Origin: Candidatus Aminicenantota bacterium
GTDB lineage: Bacteria; Acidobacteriota; Aminicenantia; Aminicenantales; Aminicenantaceae
Direction of reading: 5' to 3'
DNA length: 13,324 nucleotides
Assembly (NCBI GenBank): GCA_030673995.1
Contig: DAOUYU010000026.1
Coordinates: forward strand, 1 to 13,324
The position numbers were made by a program, and so were the translations under genes. Numbering within the stretch: position 1 is the first letter of the stretch; the number at the start of each line of letters is the position of its first letter. The notes below the pieces were generated by a model that saw only the letters and a list, made by a program, of their open reading frames with translations, was not told the origin of the DNA and made no database searches. This document shows positions 6,631-13,324 of this stretch, in pieces.

Positions 6631-6693
6631 TGGGGACATGGAAAAATGGGGACAGGCTACTTTTTGATTAAAAAGTTGCCTGTCCCCTTTTTT
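6631..6693. repeat. REP-like long hairpin with T-tract
   Basis: GGGGACAGGC (6648-6657) pairs with GCCTGTCCCC (6678-6687). Inside it CTTTTT pairs with AAAAAG, separated from the outer stem by a TA/TT mismatch and closed by a short GATT loop. TTTTTT follows directly (6688-6693). A partial copy, TGGGGACATGG, lies just before it (6631-6641). The GGGGACAG core relates it to the copies at 3.8 kb and 11.0 kb. It is a REP-type element that could also act as an intrinsic terminator for rightward transcripts. It lies in the roughly 320-base spacer between the divergent RRM and amidohydrolase genes; apart from the candidate promoter after it, I see nothing else there. Confidence 0.75.
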
Positions 6694-6715
6694 CTAGTGT
6701 TGCCAGACTAAAGGC

Positions 6716-6744
6716 TTGAATTCCGACAAAAAAAAAATTAAGAT
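6716..6744 (+). promoter_or_regulatory. Candidate sigma70-type promoter for the amidohydrolase operon
   Basis: TTGAAT (6716-6721) and TAAGAT (6739-6744) are separated by 17 bases, about 30 bases upstream of the start codon and just after the REP hairpin. Each hexamer matches only 4 of 6 consensus positions, so this is a weak call. Confidence 0.25.
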
Positions 6745-6772
6745 ATTTCCATCAAAGTAGGAGGTAGCTATT

Positions 6773-8494
6773 ATGTTTAGCAAAATCTCTTCAAAATCTC
6801 TTTTAATGATTTCAACTGTTTTAATTATAGGTTTATTCTTCAGTTGTGCGAAGAAGGAGCCTGCAGATCTGGTTCTGATGAATGGAAAAATTGTTACTGT
6901 TGATGATAAAAAGCCAGAGGTACAGGCGCTGGCAGTCCGGGGGGATGTGATCGTTGCTCTGGGGAACGATAAAAGAATCAAATCCTATATTTCCCAGGCA
7001 ACTCAAGTCATAGACCTTGAAGGAAAGCTGGCCATTCCCGGATTCATCGATGCACATGGCCATTTCACCGGTCTGGGGTCGTCCAAGATGATGCTGGATT
7101 TTATGCATGTTAAGGACTGGGGCGAAGTTGTTTCCATGGTGAAGAAAGCAGTCCAGAAAGCTCAGCCAGGAGAATGGATTTTGGGCAGAGGCTGGCACCA
7201 GGAGAAATGGGATAAAATTCCTGAACCAAACGTCGACGGGCTGCCGTTCCATCATTTATTGAGTAAGATTTCACCGGATAACCCTGTTCTCCTGTCTCAT
7301 GCCAGTGGACATTCCAGCTTTGCAAACGCCAAAGCGATGGAGCTGGCTTCAGTCACAAAAAAAACCTTAAATCCCCCTGGAGGAGAGATTGTCAAAGATT
7401 CTGCCGGCAATCCCATCGGCGTGTTTAGAGAGACGGCTCAACGACTCCTGCGCAGACCCTTTAGCGATTATCAGGAGAAGCGCACGACTGAACAGATAAA
7501 AGCCGAACAACGGCAGGAGGTTGAGCTGGCTATAGAAGAATGTTTAAAAAAAGGAGTCACCAGCTTTCATGATGCTGGCTCTCCATTCGAAACCATCGAT
7601 TTATTCAAGGAGTTTGCCAAAGAGGGCAAGCTTAGAATGCGGCTCTGGGTTATGATAAGGGACAGCAACGAACGTTTGAATCAACGCCTTCCCGACTACA
7701 GAATCATCGGCATGGGAGAAAATCATCTGACAGTAAAGGCCATTAAGCGCTCGATTGATGGGGCGCTGGGTCCACACGGAGCCTGGTTGTTGAAGCCGTA
7801 TGAAGATCTTCCCGGAAGCACAGGATTAAATACATCTACAGTCGAGTCTGTGAAAGAGACCGCAAGGATTGCAATCGAGAACGATTTCCAGCTCTGTGTT
7901 CATGCTATCGGAGACAGGGCTAACCAGGAGACCCTTAACATTTTTGAGGAAGCCTTTAAAGCCCATCCGGATAAAAAGGACCTTCGCTGGCGCATTGAGC
8001 ACTCACAGCATCTCCATCCAGACGATATTCCACGCTTCGGTCAACTGGGTGTTATTGCCTCCATGCAGGGAATTCACTGCACTTCTGACGGGCCATATGT
8101 GCTCAAACGCCTGGGAGAGAGACGGGCTGAAGAAGGTGCTTACGTTTGGCAAAAACTGATGAAATCAGGTGTGATTATCTGCAACGGGACAGATGTTCCA
8201 GTTGAAGATATTGATCCAATCGCCTGCTTTTACGCCACGGTTACACGGAAAATGAAGGATGGCGTGGTCTTTTATCCCGACCAGCGGATGAGCCGGGAAG
8301 AAGCTCTACGCTCATACACTTATAATTGTGCGTATGCCGCCTTTCAAGAGGATATATTAGGCTCTCTGTCGCCAGGAAAACTGGCTGATATTGTTGTGCT
8401 TTCCAAAGACATCATGACCGTTCCCGAGGACGAAATCGTGAACACCCAAATTCTCTACACTATTGTCGGCGGAAAGGTAATGTATCAGAAATAG
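6773..8494 (+). CDS. Exported YtcJ-like metal-dependent amidohydrolase (lipoprotein)
   Basis: This 573-residue amidohydrolase-superfamily protein is of normal YtcJ/amidohydrolase_3 length. Residues 1-24 form a lipoprotein-type signal ending FFSC with Cys25 as the likely lipidation site. The composite N-terminal domain runs through LVLMNGKIVTVD. The metal ligands are visible: His95 and His97 in DAHGHF, Lys322 in VKAIKRSIDG near the bridging-Lys position, His377 in HAIGDRA, His410 in RIEHSQHL and Asp474 in GTDVP. The C-terminus has the usual LSPGKLADIVVL closure. By family it hydrolyses an amide, urea-like or formamide bond; the substrate cannot be predicted. The lipid anchor puts it in the periplasm or at the cell surface. 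AGGAGG at 6759-6764, 8 bases before ATG, supports the start. The RraA-family gene follows after 59 bases. Confidence 0.92.
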   Translation: MFSKISSKSLLMISTVLIIGLFFSCAKKEPADLVLMNGKIVTVDDKKPEVQALAVRGDVIVALGNDKRIKSYISQATQVIDLEGKLAIPGFIDAHGHFTGLGSSKMMLDFMHVKDWGEVVSMVKKAVQKAQPGEWILGRGWHQEKWDKIPEPNVDGLPFHHLLSKISPDNPVLLSHASGHSSFANAKAMELASVTKKTLNPPGGEIVKDSAGNPIGVFRETAQRLLRRPFSDYQEKRTTEQIKAEQRQEVELAIEECLKKGVTSFHDAGSPFETIDLFKEFAKEGKLRMRLWVMIRDSNERLNQRLPDYRIIGMGENHLTVKAIKRSIDGALGPHGAWLLKPYEDLPGSTGLNTSTVESVKETARIAIENDFQLCVHAIGDRANQETLNIFEEAFKAHPDKKDLRWRIEHSQHLHPDDIPRFGQLGVIASMQGIHCTSDGPYVLKRLGERRAEEGAYVWQKLMKSGVIICNGTDVPVEDIDPIACFYATVTRKMKDGVVFYPDQRMSREEALRSYTYNCAYAAFQEDILGSLSPGKLADIVVLSKDIMTVPEDEIVNTQILYTIVGGKVMYQK

Positions 8495-8553
8495 CCCATT
8501 TTAAAAAATAGGTTATTCTTGGTTAAATAAAATTCACGCCTCAAGGAGGAATC

Positions 8554-9213
8554 ATGGATTTTAAAAAATTAAAAGACAGATTGATGCAATTGGATACAGC
8601 CAGCATTTGCGACGTAAGTGAACGAATAAGGATTATGGACCCTGAAATACGACCGATAAACAAAGGCTTAAAAATGGTGGGAATCGCCCGCACTGTCAAT
8701 GTTAAGGTTGATTTCCTTACGGTGCTCAAGGCTCTCCATGATGCAGAAGAAGATGAGGTTTTAGTGATCGATGCTGAAGGGGATAAAAAAGCTTTAGCCG
8801 GTGAATTATTTGCTCTCGAAGCTCAAAGGAAAAAGCTCGCAGGAATAGTCGTCGATGGAGGCTGCCGCGATGTCTACGGGATACGAGAGATAAATTTCCC
8901 TCTATTCGCAAGATATATCACCCCGGTAGCAGGAGCCGCTTCCAAGATTTTTAGCACACAAATTGAAATCAACTGCGGCGGAGTCTCTGTCTCACCCGGA
9001 GATATCGTCTATGGTGATGATGACGGAATAGTTATCATGAATCCTGAAGATGTGACTGAAATTTTAGAAACTGCTGAAAACATCCAGCGAATAGAAAATA
9101 AGGTGCTGGAGAAGATGGGGGAAGGCACAAGCCTGACTGACCTGCTCAATTTTTACGATCATTACGCAAAAATAGACAGAAAGGAGGAAAGTAAGCTCAT
9201 CTTTACTGTCTAA
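8554..9213 (+). CDS. RraA family protein (HMG/oxaloacetate aldolase-like)
   Basis: The 219-residue protein contains GELFALEAQRKKLAGIVVDG followed by GCRDV: the substrate/metal-site segment (Gly83, Glu84) and the Arg105-Asp106 pair typical of the RraA/4-hydroxy-4-methyl-2-oxoglutarate aldolase family. The downstream GVSVSPGDIVYGDDDGIVIM is also characteristic. Members are either class II aldolases/oxaloacetate decarboxylases or, in Enterobacteria, RNase E inhibitors. The metabolic setting beside an amidohydrolase favours an enzymatic role here, but that is inference. It is somewhat longer than the roughly 160-residue E. coli RraA, with an extra C-terminal helix. AAGGAGG lies 4 bases before ATG 8554. 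The lipoprotein gene begins 5 bases after its stop. Confidence 0.88.
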   Translation: MDFKKLKDRLMQLDTASICDVSERIRIMDPEIRPINKGLKMVGIARTVNVKVDFLTVLKALHDAEEDEVLVIDAEGDKKALAGELFALEAQRKKLAGIVVDGGCRDVYGIREINFPLFARYITPVAGAASKIFSTQIEINCGGVSVSPGDIVYGDDDGIVIMNPEDVTEILETAENIQRIENKVLEKMGEGTSLTDLLNFYDHYAKIDRKEESKLIFTV

Positions 9214-9218
9214 TAAAA

Positions 9219-9662
9219 ATGAGAAGATTAATTGAATCACTTTTGATTGTTTTCCTGGCTAGCCTTCTCTTTTGCTGTTCTAAAGCCTCCCCAGATATTC
9301 CACAAATAAAAAGTGAGATTCAGACAGTTCTCTTCAAGCAAAAGAACTCATGGAACATGGGAAATATCGAGGGCTTTATGGAATACTACTGGAAATCAGA
9401 GGATTTCACCTTTCAATCCGGAGACAATAGACTTAATGGCTGGGAGGCTCTTCTCGCCCGCTATAAAGAGAGCTATTCCGGGGAGAAAATGGGAAAACTG
9501 GATTTTACGGATATTGATATCAGAGTTCAATCTAAAGATTTTGCCTATGTGCTGGGCAGATGGAAGCTTGTATTCAAAGATTCTGCCAAAGAGGGTTTAT
9601 TCACCATAATATTCAAGCGACTGCCCGAAGGCTGGAGAATAATCCACGACCATACTTCCTGA
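9219..9662 (+). CDS. SnoaL/NTF2-like (DUF4440-type) lipoprotein
   Basis: The 147-residue protein begins with a lipoprotein-type signal (MRRLIESLLIVFLASLLFCC), with Cys19 or Cys20 as the likely modified residue; the lipobox is not ideal. The mature part reads IQTVLFKQKNSWNMGNIEGF, later GWEALLARYKE, and ends LPEGWRIIHDHTS, which is the normal beginning and end of an NTF2-like/DUF4440 domain. Such cone-shaped domains bind small hydrophobic ligands or act as simple isomerase/dehydratase scaffolds; no catalytic set is obvious. It starts 5 bases after the RraA-family stop with no Shine-Dalgarno at normal distance (AAGGAGGAAA lies 29 bases upstream, inside the previous gene), so translational coupling is likely. 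It ends 15 bases before the convergent asparaginase gene. Confidence 0.82.
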   Translation: MRRLIESLLIVFLASLLFCCSKASPDIPQIKSEIQTVLFKQKNSWNMGNIEGFMEYYWKSEDFTFQSGDNRLNGWEALLARYKESYSGEKMGKLDFTDIDIRVQSKDFAYVLGRWKLVFKDSAKEGLFTIIFKRLPEGWRIIHDHTS

Positions 9663-9677
9663 AGGGATCATGAACAT

Positions 9678-10769
9678 TTATCTCCAGGGTATAGATTTAC
9701 GCTCTTCTTCGGTCATTGGAGGAAGTAAAGCTTGACCATTTTCCAGTCTGTGGCCTCTGGAGTCATGAACGCAGAAGCCAAGACCTGTTAAAATTCCCTT
9801 TTCCTTGTCAAGTCTTCCCCTAACAGAACCGCATCCGTATTCACCATTTTTATTAAGCGCTACAATTTTTAAATTGAACATCGGCCTCCCTTTATGACGG
9901 TCTGCTGCGCGTTTGCATACATATCTACAAGCTTCCCGAGGAGACATACCCTCCCGCATCTTTTCAACGGCTAAATAACTTGCACATATTTTTATAGATT
10001 CAGCACCATGCCCTGTGGCTCCTGCTGCTCCCACATCATTATTCACATATAGACCCGCTCCAATAATAGGCGAGTCGCCAACACGGCCTACTATTTTGAA
10101 GTGATGCCCGACAGTACTTGTTACCCCGGCAATATCTCCATTGTCATCCAAAACGAGAACATTTATCGTACCTCCTCCTTCCGTTTTATACTTTTTATGC
10201 GGAGGATGATAATAATCTCGGTCACTCAGGTTTTCTTTCCACTCCACCCAATGTTTTCGCGCTTCTTCTGTTAAAAGATTCTCTTCCTTAAAACCGTGCA
10301 TTTTTGCAAATTCTAAGGCTCCTTTTCCCACTAGCATCAGATGGTCTGTTCGTTCCATGACCAGTCGAGCCACAGAGCAGGGTCTCTTGATGTTTTCTAA
10401 TGCCGCAACTGCGCCCGCACTGTTATTATCCAGGCCAGACATTACAGAAGCATCAAGCTGGAGAAATCCCTCTTCATTCGGATCTCCTCCGTAGCCGACA
10501 GAGGAATCCCTAGGGTCAAGTTCTGAAACATTTACAGCTTTTTCTGCTGCATCCAATGGACTTCCTCCCTTCTGTAATACTTCCCAGCCTGTAGTGGTCA
10601 CTTTTTCCCGGACAAAAGGGTTTGTTTTGCTTGTTACAATGAGTGGCCGGATTATTTTACCAGAGGCTTTAACAATAGGACTTCCCTTTTTATTCATAAA
10701 GGAAAGACCGATCCCGATTCCGGTAATTTTCGTAAAAAAGTTTCTGCGAGTTATTTTTTTTAAAGTCAT
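9678..10769 (-). CDS. Tat-exported glycosylasparaginase-family N-terminal nucleophile hydrolase
   Basis: This 363-residue Ntn hydrolase belongs to the N4-(beta-N-acetylglucosaminyl)-L-asparaginase family. It is made as a precursor that cleaves itself before a threonine. The N-terminus has a twin-arginine signal, TRRNFF followed by ITGIGIGLSF. The presumed cleavage site is EGGG/TINVLVLD with Thr201. Thr219 (TSTVG), Arg229 and Asp232 (GRVGDSPIIGAG) and Thr252-Gly253 (ATGHG) keep the spacing of Thr170, Arg180, Asp183 and Gly204 of the Flavobacterium enzyme. Two positions differ: the residue before the nucleophile is Gly200 instead of the common Asp, and the substrate-binding Trp near the N-terminus appears to be Asn50 (KTNPF). 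AGGAGG lies just upstream of ATG 10769. The likely role is periplasmic hydrolysis of an asparagine-type amide; the substrate is open. Confidence 0.9.
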   Translation of the reverse strand: MTLKKITRRNFFTKITGIGIGLSFMNKKGSPIVKASGKIIRPLIVTSKTNPFVREKVTTTGWEVLQKGGSPLDAAEKAVNVSELDPRDSSVGYGGDPNEEGFLQLDASVMSGLDNNSAGAVAALENIKRPCSVARLVMERTDHLMLVGKGALEFAKMHGFKEENLLTEEARKHWVEWKENLSDRDYYHPPHKKYKTEGGGTINVLVLDDNGDIAGVTSTVGHHFKIVGRVGDSPIIGAGLYVNNDVGAAGATGHGAESIKICASYLAVEKMREGMSPREACRYVCKRAADRHKGRPMFNLKIVALNKNGEYGCGSVRGRLDKEKGILTGLGFCVHDSRGHRLENGQALLPPMTEEERKSIPWR

Positions 10770-11163
10770 GCTTCCTCCTTCTCGCTTGTATATTTTCTCT
10801 TTTCCCTGGTTGCTGCCAGAAAAGAGAGATTTAACAATTCTAACTAACCTGAATTATTCATAAAAACTACCGCTACTTTTATTTAATAGTATGATACCCG
10901 CATATTAGCATTTTTTTTCAGTGGATCAAGTAGTGTCGCCTTTTTTTAAGTTCCTTTTTTTCTATCGGCATTTTTTACCCTTCGGGTGTAAAAAAAAAGG
11001 GACAGTCCCCTTTTTTCCATCTTTCACTTTTTTTCAGTGCAAGAATTATCAAAATATAAAAAAGGGGACTGTCCCCTTTTTTTTCTTGGCATTTATATCT
11101 TGAACAGAGAAAATTAAGTAAAATAAACCAATTAAGAAAATTTTCTTCTTCATTTATTTCTTT
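10770..11163. other. Gene-free 394-base spacer with T-tracts and a REP pair
   Basis: The stretch between the asparaginase start and the propeller stop holds the asparaginase ribosome-binding site (AGGAGG near 10773-10779), several long T- and A-runs, an ACCC-TTC-GGGT hairpin (about 10977-10987) and the inverted REP pair described separately. The open frame at 10921-11103 reads low-complexity Phe/Lys sequence with KKGTVPFF twice, which is REP sequence in translation. I see no gene. Confidence 0.6.
10990..11084. repeat. REPIN-like inverted pair of GGGGACAGTCCCC palindromes
   Basis: The left copy is an A-run, then GGGACAGTCCCC and a T-run (10990-11016). The right copy is an A-run, then GGGGACTGTCCCC and a T-run (11058-11084). 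The central A in one and T in the other show that they are in opposite orientation, about 40 bases apart, so the whole unit can fold into one long hairpin, as REPINs do. Each copy with its A/T flanks also resembles a bidirectional intrinsic terminator, which would suit its place downstream of the propeller gene. Confidence 0.7.
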
Positions 11164-12324
11164 CTAATATACCTGATAATAATACAATGTGGATTTCTCC
11201 ACTTTAGAGATTCCCACAAAGAGGAACTTGCCATCACTCGTTAGAAAAAGAATAATTGTATCCTGGCTTCCAACATTCTCAATTGTCTCTTCCCGTACAC
11301 GTCCTTCTTGGGTATCAATGACAAATAAATTGCTGGAAGATTTTTTATCTGTCCTTTTTCCAAAAATAGCCACATATCTGCCATCAGAAGAAACTTTGGT
11401 TAACCGACAAAATTCTGAAATCCTAGGATACTTCCATCTTTGGATGGGATATTCATTTATTATCGCTCCATCAGGGAAATGCCTTATTTCAATTCTGTTT
11501 TCAAAATGAGCGACTACAACATTCCCATCTTCAGATATTGTATTTTTTCCCCCTGATACCAAAACTCCTTCCATGTTATATATTCCCTCATCAGGAGGAG
11601 ACTTCTCAACATTTGATTTATAGTGATATTTACAATTTTCATTTTCCACCCCAATATAAGCACCGTTGTGTGAGATGCTTGTAATAAGTCCGCTTCCTAT
11701 TTTTTTGTGTTTCATGTCATTTATATTAAATAAATAGATATCTGGACAATATCCGGTATAAGTTGAGAAAACTATATAATTATTATCGGATGTAAATATA
11801 ACATTACCGACACTACCTATATCTTTTTTCCATAATATTTTTTTATTAGAATCTAATAAAATTGATGAACCTCCCCAACCAAAAGGATTGGCAATAAAAA
11901 CATATTTCCCATTAGGAGAAATTACTGGATAACCATGATGTTTATATCTCCATATCTCCTTTCCACATCTTTCACAAAAATGCACATCTTCACTTTTTCC
12001 TATTGCTGATGAATAGACAAAGTATTTCCCATCCTTTGAGATCGCTATTGGAGGTAGTGCTATTCTCTTTAATGAAGGGCCCCATTGCCAAACAGTGTTT
12101 CCATTTTTATCAATAAGGGTAATTCTATTTTTTCCAGCTCCATGAATAAAAATCACATCCCCACTCCCTTTAGCAAGAGATACATCATAAGCCCTCGAAG
12201 GTATCTCTTTCTTCCATAAAAGCTTCGGTTCTACGGCAGTGGAAAGCCTTGAAATGGTCAAGAGTATTAAAACAATCCCAATGAAAATCACAACAATAAA
12301 AACTGATTTTGATTTAATTTTCAT
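11164..12324 (-). CDS. Membrane-anchored beta-propeller protein of unknown function
   Basis: From ATG 12324 the protein has 386 residues. Residues 8-24 are a hydrophobic signal anchor (VFIVVIFIGIVLILLTI). The rest shows repeated strand motifs of the form S-x-[DN]-G-[KRN]-[YVF] at about residues 51-62, 95-106, 135-146, 177-188, 217-228, 263-274, 311-322 and 361-372, spaced 40-50 residues. This indicates a seven- or eight-bladed WD40/PQQ-like beta-propeller facing the periplasm. Early blades read like PQQ-domain proteins (TLIDKNGNTVWQWG, KKILWKKDIG). A CxxC pair (Cys117/Cys120) is present. GAGGA, 4 bases upstream, decides the start; the frame stays open a further 53 codons to a GTG at 12483, but that part is hydrophilic and would bury the signal anchor. 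Base composition is A+T-rich compared with its neighbours. No enzymatic residues are recognisable. Confidence 0.75.
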   Translation of the reverse strand: MKIKSKSVFIVVIFIGIVLILLTISRLSTAVEPKLLWKKEIPSRAYDVSLAKGSGDVIFIHGAGKNRITLIDKNGNTVWQWGPSLKRIALPPIAISKDGKYFVYSSAIGKSEDVHFCERCGKEIWRYKHHGYPVISPNGKYVFIANPFGWGGSSILLDSNKKILWKKDIGSVGNVIFTSDNNYIVFSTYTGYCPDIYLFNINDMKHKKIGSGLITSISHNGAYIGVENENCKYHYKSNVEKSPPDEGIYNMEGVLVSGGKNTISEDGNVVVAHFENRIEIRHFPDGAIINEYPIQRWKYPRISEFCRLTKVSSDGRYVAIFGKRTDKKSSSNLFVIDTQEGRVREETIENVGSQDTIILFLTSDGKFLFVGISKVEKSTLYYYQVY

Positions 12325-12328
12325 TTCG

Positions 12329-12333
12329 TCCTC
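12329..12333 (-). promoter_or_regulatory. Ribosome-binding site deciding the propeller start
   Basis: GAGGA on the minus strand lies 4 bases before ATG 12324. It supports the shorter, signal-anchored protein over the GTG 12483 reading, although the latter also has a purine-rich AGAAGGGG upstream. Confidence 0.5.
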
Positions 12334-12483
12334 AATATTTTCTTTTTTCAGGAAATAAAAAAATTCTTTTGATGTTTTTGTAATTTCTGGAGCGATACAA
12401 AAGATTTCGTCCCTGTTTTCATTTTTTTCTCCAGCTTTTGATGTGAGATTATTTTTTCTTTTACCCCCTTGGCGTTCACTCAC

Positions 12484-12816
12484 AATCCCCTTCTCTCTAT
12501 ATAGGATTTTTATACTTATATCTTTATTTATTGTCTTGAAGAATTCAAGAGAAAAATACTCAGAAAGATAAGATTCTTTAGATCAGAAAATAGAAAAAAT
12601 CAAAGGCAAAATCTTCATCCTGGTGAGCGATAAGAAGGAATAATTTTTAATTCTTATTATAATCGGAGGTTGCATGAGATTTGCATATAGATTTATCGCT
12701 TCCTTTTGTTTTTTCTGCTTAGCCTATTTTTTGCGTTTTAGGAAGTTGGTGATATAACAGGAAAAATCCTGTCCAGGAAAAGCAAGATGGAAGCTCTCTT
12801 CAAGTGTGTCTAATTT
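12484..12816. other. A+T-rich spacer, mostly featureless
   Basis: About 330 bases separate the propeller region from the S41 peptidase. A 7-bp stem-loop, TCTTGAA-GAA-TTCAAGA (12534-12550), lies in it without a T-run. A short frame ending ILVSDKKE-stop (about 12645) has no start. The only other item is the signal-peptide-like short ORF listed separately. Confidence 0.5.
12674..12813 (+). pseudogene. Possible decayed start of a secreted-protein gene
   Basis: CGGAGG (12664-12669) precedes ATG 12674 at 4 bases, and the frame gives a signal-peptide-like MRFAYRFIASFCFFCLAYFL before stopping at 12757. In another frame, directly after a TAG, the sequence reads EVGDITGKILSRK and ends at TAA 12811-12813. 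A 'QE-x-G-x-I-x-GK(I/V)' start after a signal peptide is typical of carboxypeptidase-regulatory-like/TonB-receptor proteins, so this may be the broken beginning of such a gene. Both a frameshift and a nonsense change would be needed, so the call is weak. A real 27-residue peptide is the alternative. Confidence 0.25.
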
Positions 12817-13324
12817 TTATTTTTTTATTAATTCGAGCGCCTTCTCGATTGCTTTATCCAACTGAGGATCCTGGTTCTGGAGGTCATGGTTTAAGTCATT
12901 TATCACAAAAATATCAGGTTTTACACCGCCGCTGGTCTCCAGGTCCTTTCCGTCCAGAGTATAGCAGCCCCAGAACGGGAGGCGGAAATAACCGCCGTTC
13001 ATCAATCCTGCCCCTGTGGTGAAAATCAGCCAGCCGTAAGTGGTGTTGCCGATAATAGGCCCCCGCTTCAAGGTCTTGAATCCATTGGAAGTCATCTCGC
13101 CGTCGCTTAAGGTGACCTCGTTGGTCAATAAAACCACCGGTTTATCAGTGACACCAAAAGTGGATTGTGGTGTTTCAGACAGTCCCCGAATACGCCATTT
13201 GGCATAGACGGGCTTGGTCAGGGCCTGGAGGACGCGGTCGTGGACATTTCCGCCAAAATTGAAGCGCAAATCCAGAATCAATCCTTTGCGGGGCACAACA
13301 TCGCGCTCCAGTTCCTTGAGGAAG
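12817..13324 (-). CDS. S41 family peptidase (tricorn/C-terminal processing type), C-terminal part
   Basis: The frame is open through the right window edge (FLKELERDVVPRKG before the internal GTG at 13296), so the gene continues beyond it. About 168 residues are visible. KGLILDLRFNFGGN is the conserved S41 strand/turn. LLTNEVTLSDGEMTSN carries the presumed nucleophile Ser (the S of LSDGE), and IIGNTTYGW follows. LETSGGVKPDIFV has the Glu and the GV-PD motif that end the S41 core. S41 peptidases cut proteins near their C-termini, mostly in the periplasm; tricorn-like members degrade peptides and carry N-terminal propellers. The LSDGE and GG-VKPD forms look closer to the tricorn-type S41 group. 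The C-terminal tail is short and charged. The upstream domains, including any PDZ or propeller, lie outside the window. Confidence 0.88.
   Translation of the reverse strand, partial: FLKELERDVVPRKGLILDLRFNFGGNVHDRVLQALTKPVYAKWRIRGLSETPQSTFGVTDKPVVLLTNEVTLSDGEMTSNGFKTLKRGPIIGNTTYGWLIFTTGAGLMNGGYFRLPFWGCYTLDGKDLETSGGVKPDIFVINDLNHDLQNQDPQLDKAIEKALELIKK

Noticed and set aside
8490..8517. AATAGCC/GGTTATT inverted repeat after the amidohydrolase stop
   Set aside because: It has a seven-pair stem with a wobble and a 14-base loop in an A+T-rich spacer; not distinguishable from chance.
10990..11084. CRISPR array
   Set aside because: Only two copies in inverted orientation with A/T flanks and no regular spacers; no cas genes are present.
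10921..11103. 60-codon ORF on the plus strand
   Set aside because: Its Phe/Lys-rich translation with KKGTVPFF twice is simply the REP palindromes read in frame; there is no ribosome-binding site.
1..13324. tRNA, rRNA or integrase/attachment-site signatures
   Set aside because: No cloverleaf-like sequence, rRNA segment, recombinase or transposase gene was seen in the window.

Overview
The window looks like a chromosomal stretch of an uncultured, probably anaerobic bacterium. It combines a corrinoid-linked methyltetrahydrofolate methyltransferase, a DUF4416 protein, a twin-arginine-exported asparaginase, secreted lipoproteins, an RRM protein and many scattered GGGGACAGTCCCC-type palindromes. 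This is reminiscent of Acidobacteriota/Candidatus Aminicenantes-like or deltaproteobacterial genomes. No marker gene is present, so the taxon is a guess. Base composition is moderate, with a clearly A+T-richer block from about 11.1 to 12.8 kb.

Layout. 1-2328 (+): end of a DUF1015 protein, a NifS/IscS-type cysteine desulfurase and an AcsE-like methyltransferase, probably one transcript. 2305-3646 (-): DUF4416 protein preceded by a glycerophosphodiesterase-like protein whose conserved N-terminal HRG strand sits at its C-terminus. 3770-4153: REP-like palindromes abutting an internal fragment of an L-lactate permease gene. 4150-6449 (-): secreted DUF1460 (NlpC/P60-like) protein, a ZNT9-like cation-efflux protein and a small RRM protein. 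6450-6772: spacer with a long REP-like hairpin. 6773-9662 (+): exported YtcJ-type amidohydrolase, RraA-family protein and a SnoaL/NTF2-like lipoprotein, tightly packed. 9678-10769 (-): Tat-exported glycosylasparaginase-family hydrolase. 10770-11163: an inverted pair of REP sequences. 11164-12324 (-): membrane-anchored beta-propeller. 12325-12816: A+T-rich spacer with possible gene debris. 12817-13324 (-): C-terminal part of an S41 (tricorn/CTP-like) peptidase running off the edge.

How the genes work together. No multi-gene defence or mobile system is visible. The clearest units are the folate/sulfur metabolic cluster at the left and a set of envelope or periplasmic hydrolases (amidohydrolase, asparaginase, DUF1460, S41 peptidase), which would suit a peptide- and amide-degrading heterotroph. 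The most unusual items are the apparently circularly permuted GDPD, the lactate-permease remnant bordering a REP element, and the dispersed REP family with no transposase in the window.
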